Shown piece by piece: positions 36,725 to 46,419 of a DNA stretch of 64,000 nucleotides (position 1 is its first letter; each line of letters starts with the position of its first letter). This stretch comes from Sphagnum compactum (Eukaryota > Bryophyta > Sphagnopsida > Sphagnales): assembly GCA_965153455.1 (NCBI GenBank), contig OZ234494.1:18662001-18726000 (forward strand), in the 5' to 3' direction. The translations under genes and the position numbers were made by a program. The notes beneath the pieces are model-generated. The model ran no database searches, was not told the DNA's origin, and was given only the letters and a program-made list of their open reading frames with translations.

Positions 36725-38095
36725 TGATAACTAAAGATTTAAGGGTGCCTAATCTTTAAGCTTGGTAAAGCCCATGGCATAAGGCTAACTACACAAAAGT
36801 CCCATACAAGTTACAATAAAAAAGGCAGTTACTTATTGGTACTAAGTTATGTAAGGCATTTGAGGTTTGCTTCCCTGGTTTAATTTTCATAGATTTGAAA
36901 CAATATAAGTTAGTCTTAATTTTGACATTATACCTATTTTGAAACTCTTTTGCAAATTCTATAAGAAAGTTAGATTGGACAAAAAACTCCATCCTATTTG
37001 GTCTATTGGAAAGAAAAAAAAATGGGCTAGAATAAAACCAACAAACATAATAAAATGCCATGAATTTGGGTCGAAAATAAGCCAACTTTGATCAATCTAC
37101 TAAACACTAAATGTTTGAATGGTGGCCTTTTCAAATCTTGACAGAAAACTAATAGATTGATTTTCAAATTTGTGACATTATCAAAATAAAATGTCTGGAA
37201 TCTATAAGTTTTTACTATAGGAGATGTGGAGGTTTTTTTCAAGAGATGTGGGGTAAGTCTACCATATAATGAGCCACTACAAGTGTAAGCATTCCTAAAT
37301 AACACACTTGTCAGTTTTTCACTTCACTTAGGATTGAATGTTTTTCATGTAATTTACACAATGTGATGTAATATACATTCAAGAATGACATATAAAAATA
37401 TGAGTCAATTATATCGACATTTGTGAGTGAAAAAGGACTAATTAAACACTTGTAACTAATCCTGAGTAAATCACATAAGAATTATCAAAACTAGATTTGT
37501 TTGAAAAAAATTCATATTCATGTAAATTGAATAATTATTAGATTTCACATGGTTTCAGATCATCATTGGAATTTATATATAAATAAATTGTAAAATTCAA
37601 AATATGTAATTTTCTTTCCAATACCTCTTGGATAAAAATAAATATAAGTTGTAAAAATCAAAGAAACTAAATTTATTATAAGAATATATTGTACAAGTCA
37701 TATATGTGGTTAAACCATAAATTTTGTGCAATGGTTGCATGTCATTTCAATTTCCAATTTCAAGTCCTTACCCTTTTGAAAAGGACAAAGGAGTTGAGTT
37801 TGGTTCATTTTATTGTGGAGTACCCTGCACGAGCCGGATGGGTTTTGTATGCATGTATTTTTTGTATTTTGGTGTCAAGTAAATAATTTTTGAAAATACA
37901 AAAATGACCCTAAGAAAGATTTTAAAAAACCTACATCATTATAATGCCTCTTATTTACAACCTCCTTCACAAAGGCATGTAAAACCCTTTGCAAATCCTC
38001 TTCATTTATGTGTGCAATTCTTAAATGAATGTTGTTTGAGTGAATGAATATACATAATAAAATGATGTTCTTTACAATGAAGTTTTATATTTTGA
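36725..38095 (+). repeat. Segmental duplication block A (left copy)
   Basis: This matches 50235-51030 in the same orientation. Shared stretches include AATCTAGAAA-type decayed segments such as TTAATTTTCATAGATTTGA, ATTTTGACA...TACACCTATTTTGAAACT, AACTTTGATCAATCTA and TTTGTATGCATG...AAGTAAAT. The left copy is longer, with about 500 bp at 37.27-37.80 kb lacking a counterpart. Block A is part of the 3' flank of both NHX copies. Confidence 0.85.
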
Positions 38096-38103
38096 TTATT
38101 TGG

Positions 38104-38495
38104 TCATGCCAAGGTGTTGTTGGATTCTAAACAACATGCCAATGGAGGTTTTTTCAAAGGGATTGTTTTAAAGCACAATTATTTGAGCATGTTGTTAACT
38201 ACTCCAACTTCATACATTCATGACCTTTGTCCACGATTTGATGATTCCTATATGGGGTTAAATGTGTTTGGTGGTAGAATAATTGCCCCCTTTGTTCTTG
38301 GCTACTTGAATATTGTTGAGGAAGATGAACATCATTCTTAACACTTGTAACCATTGCATGTGAAGGAAAACTAAAGGTGTTTTTACATTAGTTTGTTGTT
38401 TTGTAATTTGCTAATGACAAATTGATTAAAACTTTGCTACAACATGCAGGTGGATTTGAGCAAATATAGACAAATTCACACCACAAGGGTTCTTG
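38104..38495 (+). pseudogene. NHX pseudogene fragment: end of last exon and 3' UTR (inverted piece)
   Basis: 38114-38341 reads as a degraded version of the NHX C-terminus (LLDSKQHANGGFFKG, TSYIHDLCPRFDDSYMG, EEDEHHS) and corresponds to 55003-55205 of the intact gene. The match continues past the stop to about 38495, aligned with 54830-55002, which supports that stretch being 3' UTR. Many differences are C-to-T or G-to-A. It lies on the + strand, opposite to the rest of the pseudogene at 39528-40165, because of an internal inversion. Confidence 0.93.
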
Positions 38496-38519
38496 AATTT
38501 TAAATGATTTTTGTAAAAA

Positions 38520-39525
38520 TGTATTCCTTAATCTATAGCTTTTTTGCCAACCATGGGGTTGCAATCCCTTGTGATAGGTATCATCAATCTATATATATAT
38601 AAACATCTTGAAATTAGGTGTGAACTATGTATGTTTTACATATTTAACAAAATGATTTGTCTTACATCATTAATATTTCTTTTTCAATGGATTCACTTAA
38701 TAAATTAATAATAGATGTATAATTATTTTGATCTTAATTATTTTTTGAAATCAAGTTTCCACACAATTAAGTGAAATGACCACGGCTTACATTATTGTTA
38801 TAAATTAGTAGGATCAAATAACCAAGTTGTACAATTTTTTTAAAATACTAGAATAAGTTAATGAACATTATTTTCACAAAGCATTTGGTTTTTATTTCTT
38901 GTTTAATCTTTTTTATAACCAAAGTAGGATCATATTTATAAAATTATAATAAATATTTATTGTAGTGCAATCTTTTTGGAATTATTAATGGGTCATTAGG
39001 TTCTAATAAGAGAACATGAAATGCATGGTAAAATTTCATAAAATTTGGAACCATGATAAAAATATGATAAAAGTAATTTGATGAAGTTAACCTTCATTTT
39101 GTGTAACTCAAATGACTTGTATCAAAATCTAGATGTCAATTGTGGTCTAAAATCAACAATAATGCCATCATAAAAATCAAAACATGGTAAAATAACTTGG
39201 TTAATTTCTATCGCAAATTAACAGAATGAACTATTTTTGTCAGTCAAACTACTACCATTAAAATGGAGTTCTTTGAATTAGATGATGAAAGGTTAATGAT
39301 GATATCAATTAAAATCAAAGAATATTAAAGCAACATTAGGATATGTTTAGTGGAGGAATCCATGCACCAAAAGCATGAAGAGCTCAACATTTTATTTCTC
39401 TTTTTTACCTCCAACATGTTGTGTGTTTTCACACAATCAAATTTTAAAAGAATGACCATGCCATTGAATTTGTGAAAATGATGTTCAAAAACATTTGTAA
39501 TGATGAAATAGTTAGTGTAGTAAGT
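38520..39525 (+). repeat. Segmental duplication block B (left copy, inverted relative to 51.7-52.7 kb)
   Basis: The reverse complement of 51690-52685 aligns along this whole stretch. Examples are TTGTGATAGGTATCATCAAT (38569-38588) against ATTGGTGATACATATCACAA, the AATTAAGTGAAATG block, CCCATTAATAATT against AATTATTAATGGGT, and ATGACCATGCCATT at 39451. It carries no coding sequence that I can see. It is the 3' flank of the NHX gene duplicated with it. Confidence 0.88.
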
Positions 39526-39527
39526 GC

Positions 39528-40165
39528 GACATGGAACTCGTTCATGAAGTTCAGATCTTTAGGAAAGGGCAGATCCAACGTCTCATTCATGGAAGATCAC
39601 ACCAAGTGGTAGATTGAGGGCTTTACTTGCAAAATGTGTTTACATTAGCAACTTGCTATTGTTCCCGCTTATTTGTGAAGGAAGTGGAAAAGTTGAATAA
39701 CACCAAGATAGGAATCATATTCAACCCCTATGTTATAAATCACAACTGGTTGACAAATATCTTGCACTAGATTTAGCAAAAACTTTTCATGTGTCACATA
39801 CAGTTATACTGGCTATAGCAACACAAACGGTCTTGGTGATAGCCATTATAAACTTGAATTCCTTGCATCTCCTGAAATGGTGGATTGTAGGAATCAATAA
39901 AGATGTACCATTAGAAAGGCAAAATATTTTGTAGACATCGATACAAAATTTCTCTTGAACTAGAAAAACATGTTGTGAAAGCCTTACAAGTACAAAAGTA
40001 GTAATGGATTTGCTCATCCACTAATCCTCCTCCGACAAGTGTCCCAACAATATGCAAGCACATAGAAGCATCACAATGAGAGAGATGGCCATCACATGAA
40101 TATGATTTCTATCCTATCCTAGCCCTATTCTCATCATCCACAAGAACTATTTTCCACCTCCACAC
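39528..40165 (-). pseudogene. NHX pseudogene: exon 1, exon 13 and 5' half of exon 14
   Basis: Read on the minus strand, about 40130-39960 matches NHX exon 1 and its donor (MSKSITTFVL then GTAAGG versus MNESITALVL then GTAAGA). About 39890-39800 matches exon 13, and about 39640-39528 the start of exon 14. Introns between exons 13 and 14 are retained, including AATCATATTCAACCCCTATGT. Exon 1 and exon 13 regions are joined directly at about 39904-39906, so exons 2-12 are gone. Homology to the intact gene ends near 40165. Frame is broken; no product is expected. Confidence 0.93.
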
Positions 40166-40396
40166 ATGGCGACTATTGTTCAATTTGACTACATTTCAAC
40201 TACATTTGGCCATCTTAAACTTGTAAGTGGTTTGTTGCACTACTTAATGGTCAATAGTGTTCATACTTGTTATATTTACTATGTTGTTCACTTGTGAGTA
40301 TAATTTGGACCCTATTTTATTCTTTGATAATTTCAAATTGTTGATGTCAAAATTAAAGTAGCCTTTAACTTTATTTACACAATGCATTATAATGGG

Positions 40397-41060
40397 TTAG
40401 TGATTGTTTTGACATCTCTTCAACTATGAACATGATATATGAGTTGACCCATCAACTTTGAACATTTAAAAACCATTACTCTTGAATTGCATTTTACACT
40501 TACCATAATTTATTAAAATTTGTAAAAATTAAGACCCCACATTTATATTGGAACAAGTTAATGATTCTTTTCACATCTCTTCAATTATCAACATATGTAC
40601 ATGAATTAAACCATTCACTTTTAATATGTTAAAACCATTAATCATAAACTACATCTTGCACTTAATATAATATTATGAAACACATGTAATTCAATGTTTT
40701 GTAATTATACTTGAATGGTTTAGTGAGTATTTTTAGATTTTTTGAACTATTGAAATCTTTACATGAGTTGAATTATTCATTTTGAACTTATTGAAACCAT
40801 TATTCAAATGTTGTATATTGCATTTATTATATGTATTGAAACACACATAACTTAATGCCTCCAATTTATATTTTAAACATGATAATGAATTTTTTGACAT
40901 CTTTTGAATTATTAACATTTGTACATGGGTTGAATCATTCATTTTGAATGTGTTAAATTCATTACCCATGAATTGCATTTTGCATTCACAACATTTTTTG
41001 ACATGGATGTATAAACTTAAAGGTCTCACATTTATATTTGGATCAGTTAATGACTAGGTC
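40397..41060. repeat. Tandem repeat, about 162-bp unit, four copies
   Basis: The landmark GTTARTGATT...TTTTGACATCT, followed by a TGAAC or GAATTATTAACAT segment, ...CATTCATTTTGAA, ...AAACCATTA and GCATTTT, starts at about 40397, 40555, 40718, 40879 and (partial) 41044. Units are well diverged, indicating an old satellite-like array beside the NHX pseudogene. Confidence 0.85.
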
Positions 41061-41069
41061 AAATGTTCA

Positions 41070-42600
41070 TGCATACCAAGTGTAAGATGCATGTAGACCT
41101 CTAAATTATTATTTTTTCATATATTAAATTTTTGTACATTTATTTAAATTAGAATGTTTGTTTTTCCTTAATTTTTTTAAGCATCATGGAAATTTTTTTT
41201 ATTACGAATGTTCATGATGCGAAATCAAAAACCCCTAGAAATCATCCTTATTTTTTTCCCATTTTTTTTTGTATGAAAAAAATAACCCATGTTTCAAAAA
41301 AGTGATTAAAATTTTAATTCTTTAATTTTTTTAATTTCTGTTTATCTTGAAATTTATTATTATTATTATTATTATAAAATATAAAATAAAATAATCAATA
41401 TTTATGCTTATTATTTTTATTTTAAACATAAATTATCAGTTTTTAAAGTGTGTCTTATTACAAGTTTGTGTTTATATATTTAGAGATGATTTTTAAATTT
41501 TTATTTTAAAAAATAAATGAATGAATTTCAAATGTTGCTAATAATAATTACATCGATATATATATTTTATATTTTACATTTTTTCAAATTTGTGGTGTTT
41601 TTCAAGATCATCCACAAAAATATTTAACTATGATTTGGTTATGTATATGGAGGCATAAATTTGTTAAAATACTTATATATCTTGGCTACAAGTTTAGAAC
41701 CAAGGTTTTTTTTAGGTGAATTTTCGCATTATGGCGAATGTTTTTAGGACCATGTGACAACCCTATAGGAAATTAGGGTTGCAAAAGTTGAATTTGTCGC
41801 CATACATGGATGACACATAAAGGTCCCATCACCATCTACATGATGGGTGGTTCTCATTTGTCACCAGTAGCCACAAAACATCTTAGGTGTTGATTGCCAC
41901 ATCACCCCCTACGGGTTTTGATCTTTCGCATGTCCACATCCTACATGCACAATGCCATCACCTCCCATTATGCAAGCACTCAGAAAACCATTGCTGCCCA
42001 GAGTGCAAGCTCAAAAACTTTTATCATTTTCCGTTATGTACCATTCAAAATTTACATTGCCACCTATAATGAATAATGGAATTTGATGGGAGGACCGTTA
42101 GTAGGATGAATTATGCAAATGAAATAGGATCCTAGAATGCAAAGGGACTCAATAGGCCAAATTTGGATTTTGGAGGTTGGAAGATTTGAAGATTTCATCA
42201 TCATTTTGTGCATTTGTTCCAAGTGCATATTATGTTCATTATTTTGTCCTTGGTTGATTTTGAATGTAGATGCGGTGCAAATTGGAGAATCAATGTGTTT
42301 CAACTCCCATCCAGGACACTAAGTTCCAAGTTCCAATGCATCTTCAATTTTGTGTTTTGAACATTACATGAAAAACTCCATTACATTGTTGATTTGTTCT
42401 TGTACCATCACAATAGGCTTGAATAAGGTTCGATTTGGACAATGTGAAGGGCTCCAACATCAAATTTCACTTCAAGTTCTTATACTTAGACTACTTCTTT
42501 TGTATGCCTTCAATGTGTTTCAAATTACAGAGTCATCAAATTTTGGGTTGTGCATTTGTTGGAGTGTTGGAAAAGTTCATTTTGTCCTAATTAGAGCTTC
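41070..42600. other. AT-rich intergenic DNA, no gene recognised
   Basis: A very AT-rich stretch (41.1-41.6 kb) is followed by more balanced DNA whose short frames at 41.88-42.65 kb I do not recognise. Some of the latter may belong to the transposon remnant that follows. Confidence 0.45.
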
Positions 42601-42605
42601 ATTGT

Positions 42606-43085
42606 TTGTTGTTGGTGGCTATGGCACCACTCCGATTGCATCCAAGTTTTAAATTTCGACTTTTTTTCTCAAACCAACCTTTTGTAGGGGTTGATATACA
42701 AGAAGTTGGCAGTGTTTCTTCCAACATTATTTCTAGAGATCTTTCATTGCCTCTGCCATCTCATTCATCCGCTAAACATGGTTTGTCTATGGACCTTCAT
42801 CCTTCTGTAGTTGAAACAACACCCCGATCTATTATAGTTGTTGGAGATTTTGCAGAACCTAGTGAGCCTAAAAAAAAAAAAACCTAGAAAAGTTGAGTGG
42901 GAAATCAACCGAATTTACCAAGATCGATGGCTAAGTTTGTTTGGTTTAAGCCTATGTGTGTAGCATATGGTAAAATGAGGATGGTGCGATGTAAGATCTA
43001 TTCTCAAATAGAAGGGAAAGGACAATTGTTGCAAGGTAAAATTTTGCTTAACCTCCACATGTTTGATCCTCATCACCTTGTCTTC
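42606..43085 (+). mobile_element. hAT-like transposase fragment with BED-type zinc-finger region, decayed
   Basis: A frame ends in a Lys run after FAEPSEPKKKK. A shifted frame gives VEWEINRIYQDRW, and a further frame gives AKFVWFKP...GKMRMVRCKIYSQIEGKGQLLQGK. The pattern W-x-I-x3-Y-Q-D-x-W, then VRCK-x-C/Y-SQIEGK-x-LL, then a short Leu-Asn-Leu-His segment resembles the N-terminal zinc-finger region of hAT-type proteins I know from seed-free plants. The second zinc Cys is Tyr here, and at least two frameshifts are present, one in the A-run at 42871-42881. No catalytic DDE part was found. Identification rests on pattern memory, so confidence is moderate. Confidence 0.5.
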
Positions 43086-43651
43086 ATCTTAGATTTCTTT
43101 GTTGACAAGTCTGCCTGATTGTCTTTGATCAACCACCACAATGGCTAATGTTCAAATATGAAATTTTTGTTGTTGTGCCACTTTATTTTACTAGAAGTGA
43201 TGGTAGAATTACTCCTTTTTTAATCTCCTCTTAAGATGTAGGTTATTGAATAGGTGGGTAGAATGTAAGGAAATAGTAGTCAAGAGTTTGATTGTTGCCT
43301 CTACTTTGATGTTTTTTCCAGGCACTACTAGTCCTGGAGGGACAACACAGGGAAGACTTGCACTAGCTTGACAACCTTTGAAGACAGGACTAATTACAAT
43401 CTTTTTACACTCTATAACAGTTGCTGCATTTCCCTCCACTATGTGTCTTTGATTGCATTTATGGGAAGAAGTTGGCTATAATTTATTTTGTTTGTTTGTT
43501 TTGGTGACAATAGAGGTTATGTTGGTTGTGAGGTAGCTTCATGAAACCCTAATGAGGGGTATTGCTAGAGAGTCTATGATTTGTTGAAATAATGTGTTTG
43601 GAGTATACATATTGAATGTTGATTGTTTTTTTTATTTGGTGATTGCGTGTA

Positions 43652-43810
43652 GTGACCAAGGCAAAAGCTAGAGTTGAGAAGGAGAAGGTTCATGTCAAGA
43701 CAAAAATTGGAGTTGAGAATGAGATGGCCAATACCAAGGGCAAAATTGGAGGTGATAATGAAAAGGTCGATAGCAACCTAATAAATGTAGTGTCCAAGGC
43801 ACCTTTTTAG
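43652..43810 (+). other. Lys/Glu-rich open segment upstream of TOP2 fragment
   Basis: About 53 codons read as a charged, repetitive peptide (KAKARVEKEKVHVKTK, then ENEMANTKGKIG) ending at TAG 43808-43810. It may be a decayed N-terminal extension of the adjacent topoisomerase II fragment or of an unrelated gene. I do not recognise it. Confidence 0.3.
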
Positions 43811-43849
43811 CCACGCTCAGAATTTGATTCTGATGCCAACATTGCGCAA

Positions 43850-45490
43850 AGAATAATGATAAAGCCATCAAGGAGACTTACCAAAAGAAGACACAATTAG
43901 AACAGATTATGATGTGGCCAGCCACCCATGTGGGAAGCATTGAGAAACATACACAGGCTTTGTGGGTGTATGAGACTAACAACATGGTTTATTGAAATGT
44001 CACCTTGGTTCTAGGTCTATACAAGATCTTTGATGAAATTTTTGTGAATGTTCCTGATAACAAACAATGAAACCCTTCCATGGATTGTGTAAATGTATTT
44101 TTTCAACCTGTTTCCTTGATTATAAGATGTGAAGATAGTCTGCCTATTACCTTTGTTGTCATGTTTTCCCTTTTCTTGAAACATGTTGACGCGCTCCTTG
44201 GTCCCGAGGTGAACCCACTTGAGGGTTCACCAATGTGAAGTTGCGGAAAGTGGGGACCGAAGGGCACGCTCCCGACTTCCAACTCTAGAAAGGGGTAGAG
44301 GGTCGAGTTGGAAGCCCCGGGATTAGACTAGGAAGATGGACTAGTAGATCAAGCACGAATCTGCATCCAAAACCAACCACAAATGGGTTAATTCACATTC
44401 GGGAACACCCTTGGGTGTTGGGACAAGCCACAGGCACTTCGGACTACTTGACTCACCACGGCCCGGAGTTGGGGGAAGCCACCACCTTCCCCCTTATAGT
44501 TATCTCTGCAGCTCACCACGGAGGCTACATCCAAATGGCACATTTTGTTGGGACTCCCGAAATGGAGTCCCGAAACTGTCTCGGCGGGACTCCCGGGACT
44601 TTGAACGGTCATAACTCCCGATTCCAAAGTCCGATCGCGACGAGGTCTAAACCAAAGTTGTAGCCCTCGTCGAGATCTTTCCAACGCCATGTCGCACTCC
44701 CTGAGGCGACGTCGGGAAAGGGTCGATTCCCGACTTTTAGTGGTCGGGAGTCAAACTGCCAGTTTGACTCCCGGCCCTTCTTTTGCCCATAACTTGGGCT
44801 GCAGATGTCCAAATGGCCAATGCGAGGCCATTTTCGATATCTACGTTTCAAGACCTTTCCAATGACACCAAGAACACCCTAATGCGAGGTGTTTTGCCCC
44901 TTGCTGTCGAGCTCTGAACATTCAAGAGTCCCGGAGGACTCCAAAACCTCCAACTTTTCCGAGTGTTGGGCTTCACCCCCACACTTGGTCAAAGTGGGGT
45001 TGCGACACATGTGATATGTGGATTGTGATGTTGCACAATATATCAAGAACTAATAAAGCCAAAAGGAACACATACTTCATTGTGAACAGCCAACAAGGCT
45101 GTTAGTCTATTCCCTCTCATTTTTTATAGTATCAAATCCTGCATGTGGCATGTGCTTTGAGATAAGCAACACCAAGAACCTATCTTGGCTTATGGGAAAT
45201 AACTTTGGCCTCTCTAGATGATACTTGATATCAAGATATTTCGTAGAACATGAACTTGGCATGTGTTTTTGTTGATGTGATATTGCACCTTTGTTTTGCA
45301 CCCCAATTTGTGTTATCCTTTGCTATCACTTCTGACTTCACCTCCACTCTGGGTTTAGCTTATGCTACAACGATGTAGAAAAGAAGACCAGAGGAGGTCA
45401 AAACGGCTATGGAGCAAAGCTAGCCAATATCTTCTCCACCAAATTTAGTAAAACATTGTTGATGGAAGGTGACCCAGACAATACAAACAG
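43850..45490 (+). pseudogene. DNA topoisomerase II (TOP2) N-terminal fragment, interrupted
   Basis: Part 1 (about 43852-44088) reads KAIKETYQKKTQLEQI, then HVGSIEKHTQALWVYETNNM, then LGLYKIFDEIFVNVPDNKQ and NPSMDC. This is the start of the GHKL ATPase domain of eukaryotic TOP2 (consensus YQKKTQLEHI, GSIEKHTQ, GLYKIFDEILVNAADNKQ, DPSMD). Part 2 (about 45354-45490) reads CYNDVEKKTRGGQNGYGAKL and ANIFSTKF, the ATP-lid region, followed by a frameshift and VDGR..RQYKQ. Splice-like GT dinucleotides follow at 44089 and 45491, so introns appear preserved and the source was genomic DNA. In-frame stops in part 1 (near 43973 and 44070) and altered residues rule out function. The segment between the ATPase motifs is missing or unrecognisable, and the GC-rich insert at 44.18-45.01 kb lies inside. 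Confidence 0.85.
44184..45008. mobile_element. GC-rich insert, candidate solo LTR, about 0.82 kb
   Basis: Composition jumps to GC-rich for about 820 bp inside AT-rich DNA. The edges read ACATG TTGACGCG... at 44181 and ...TTGCGACACATG at 45011, so a 5-bp ACATG repeat (44181-44185 and 45007-45011) may be the target-site duplication. TGTTGAC...GCGACA resembles LTR ends. Inside, AAAGTTGTAGCCCTCGTCGA and GATCTTTCCAACG are phrases common in plant LTRs. It also holds small inverted repeats around GAGTCCCGG and CGGGACTCC. No protein is encoded. Which bases belong to the duplication and which to the element is ambiguous. Confidence 0.55.
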
Positions 45491-45499
45491 GTTAGCCAT

Positions 45500-46300
45500 T
45501 GTACAACTTGGAACCAAGGGTGCTGCATTTTGTTCTATGTTTTATTGTGTAACTTATGGAATTGTGTGTGAATTGGTCAGATTTTCCTTAATAACATGAC
45601 TAACAAGAGTGAACCAGCCATCACCAAGTGCAAGTAAATGTTTGATATATGGTTCACAAGTTTAAAAGGATAACAGTTCAGGTTATTGTCCAAATACAAA
45701 AATTGGAGAATACTGACAGATAATGGGATGGATTGTGCAACCCACAAAAGAGCCTCCCATCTCAGAACTTGGTTTTGATGCTTTGACAAAGTTGCCTTCT
45801 AATGAGGATTTTCAAAGTGGAATTAAATATAAAAACGGTTCCATCAAAGGACTTCTCCTTGATCAAGTAGTCCATTTAGGAAGGCATTATCACTTGCAAA
45901 TTTGTTCTAGTCCAGAACACAAATTCATGAAATTGGTGGTTGCAAGATTCATTCCTATTTGACACATACATGTGCTTGGAATTTATGCAATAGTTTTTTT
46001 TGCAAAGTTTTCTTACAGGCAAAGGCAATTGGGTGGTTGATGAAGTGTTGTATAAGGTAAATCATATTCATTCTTTGTTTGAGTGATGTTAGGGTATGAT
46101 ATGATGAATTACAAATATTTTGGCAAATGATGTTGAACATACGTGTTCTTTTTTGGATAACAAAGAGTCCCTAAGAAGAGTATCAATACATTTGGAGGCA
46201 AAGATTCACCCAAAGTAGCCAACAACCATATTATTTATTGATGATTACAAGCACTTACGAGTTGCTATCCATGAAGTACATATAGTCTTCACAGTTGATA
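45500..46300. other. Mixed non-coding DNA with one unrecognised 79-codon frame
   Basis: An open frame at 45723-45962 (+) has no recognised motif and no matched splice sites that I can defend. The surroundings are intergenic in character. Confidence 0.35.
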
Positions 46301-46320
46301 GTTTTTTTCTTATGTTGTAG

Positions 46321-46412
46321 TTTGTGGGTCCTTCACCCCCAATGTTTCAAGGTCTACATGCAGTGGAGAAAGCAGTTGCAACGCTGGCACAGGAAGCTTG
46401 GCAAGTTGGATG
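46321..46412 (+). pseudogene. Exon-like fragment of unknown gene
   Basis: A 92-nt open segment is bounded by an acceptor-like TTATGTTGTAG (AG at 46319-46320) and a donor-like GTAAGC at 46413. It encodes FVGPSPPMFQGLHAVEKAV, followed by ATLAQEAWQVG, with no stop. Composition and boundaries look like a real internal exon, but no neighbouring exons were found and I do not recognise the protein. It is probably a captured or relict gene fragment like the TOP2 piece upstream. Confidence 0.4.
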
Positions 46413-46419
46413 GTAAGCT

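Noticed and set aside
38114-38341. A small stand-alone gene encoding an NHX-like tail
   Set aside because: It is collinear with the last exon and 3' UTR of the intact NHX gene and part of a duplicated, inverted, truncated copy, so it is a pseudogene fragment.
44388-44851. Arg/Pro/Gly-rich open frames in the GC-rich insert
   Set aside because: Frames are open on both strands because GC-rich DNA has few stops; no protein family matches, and LTR-like context explains the segment better.
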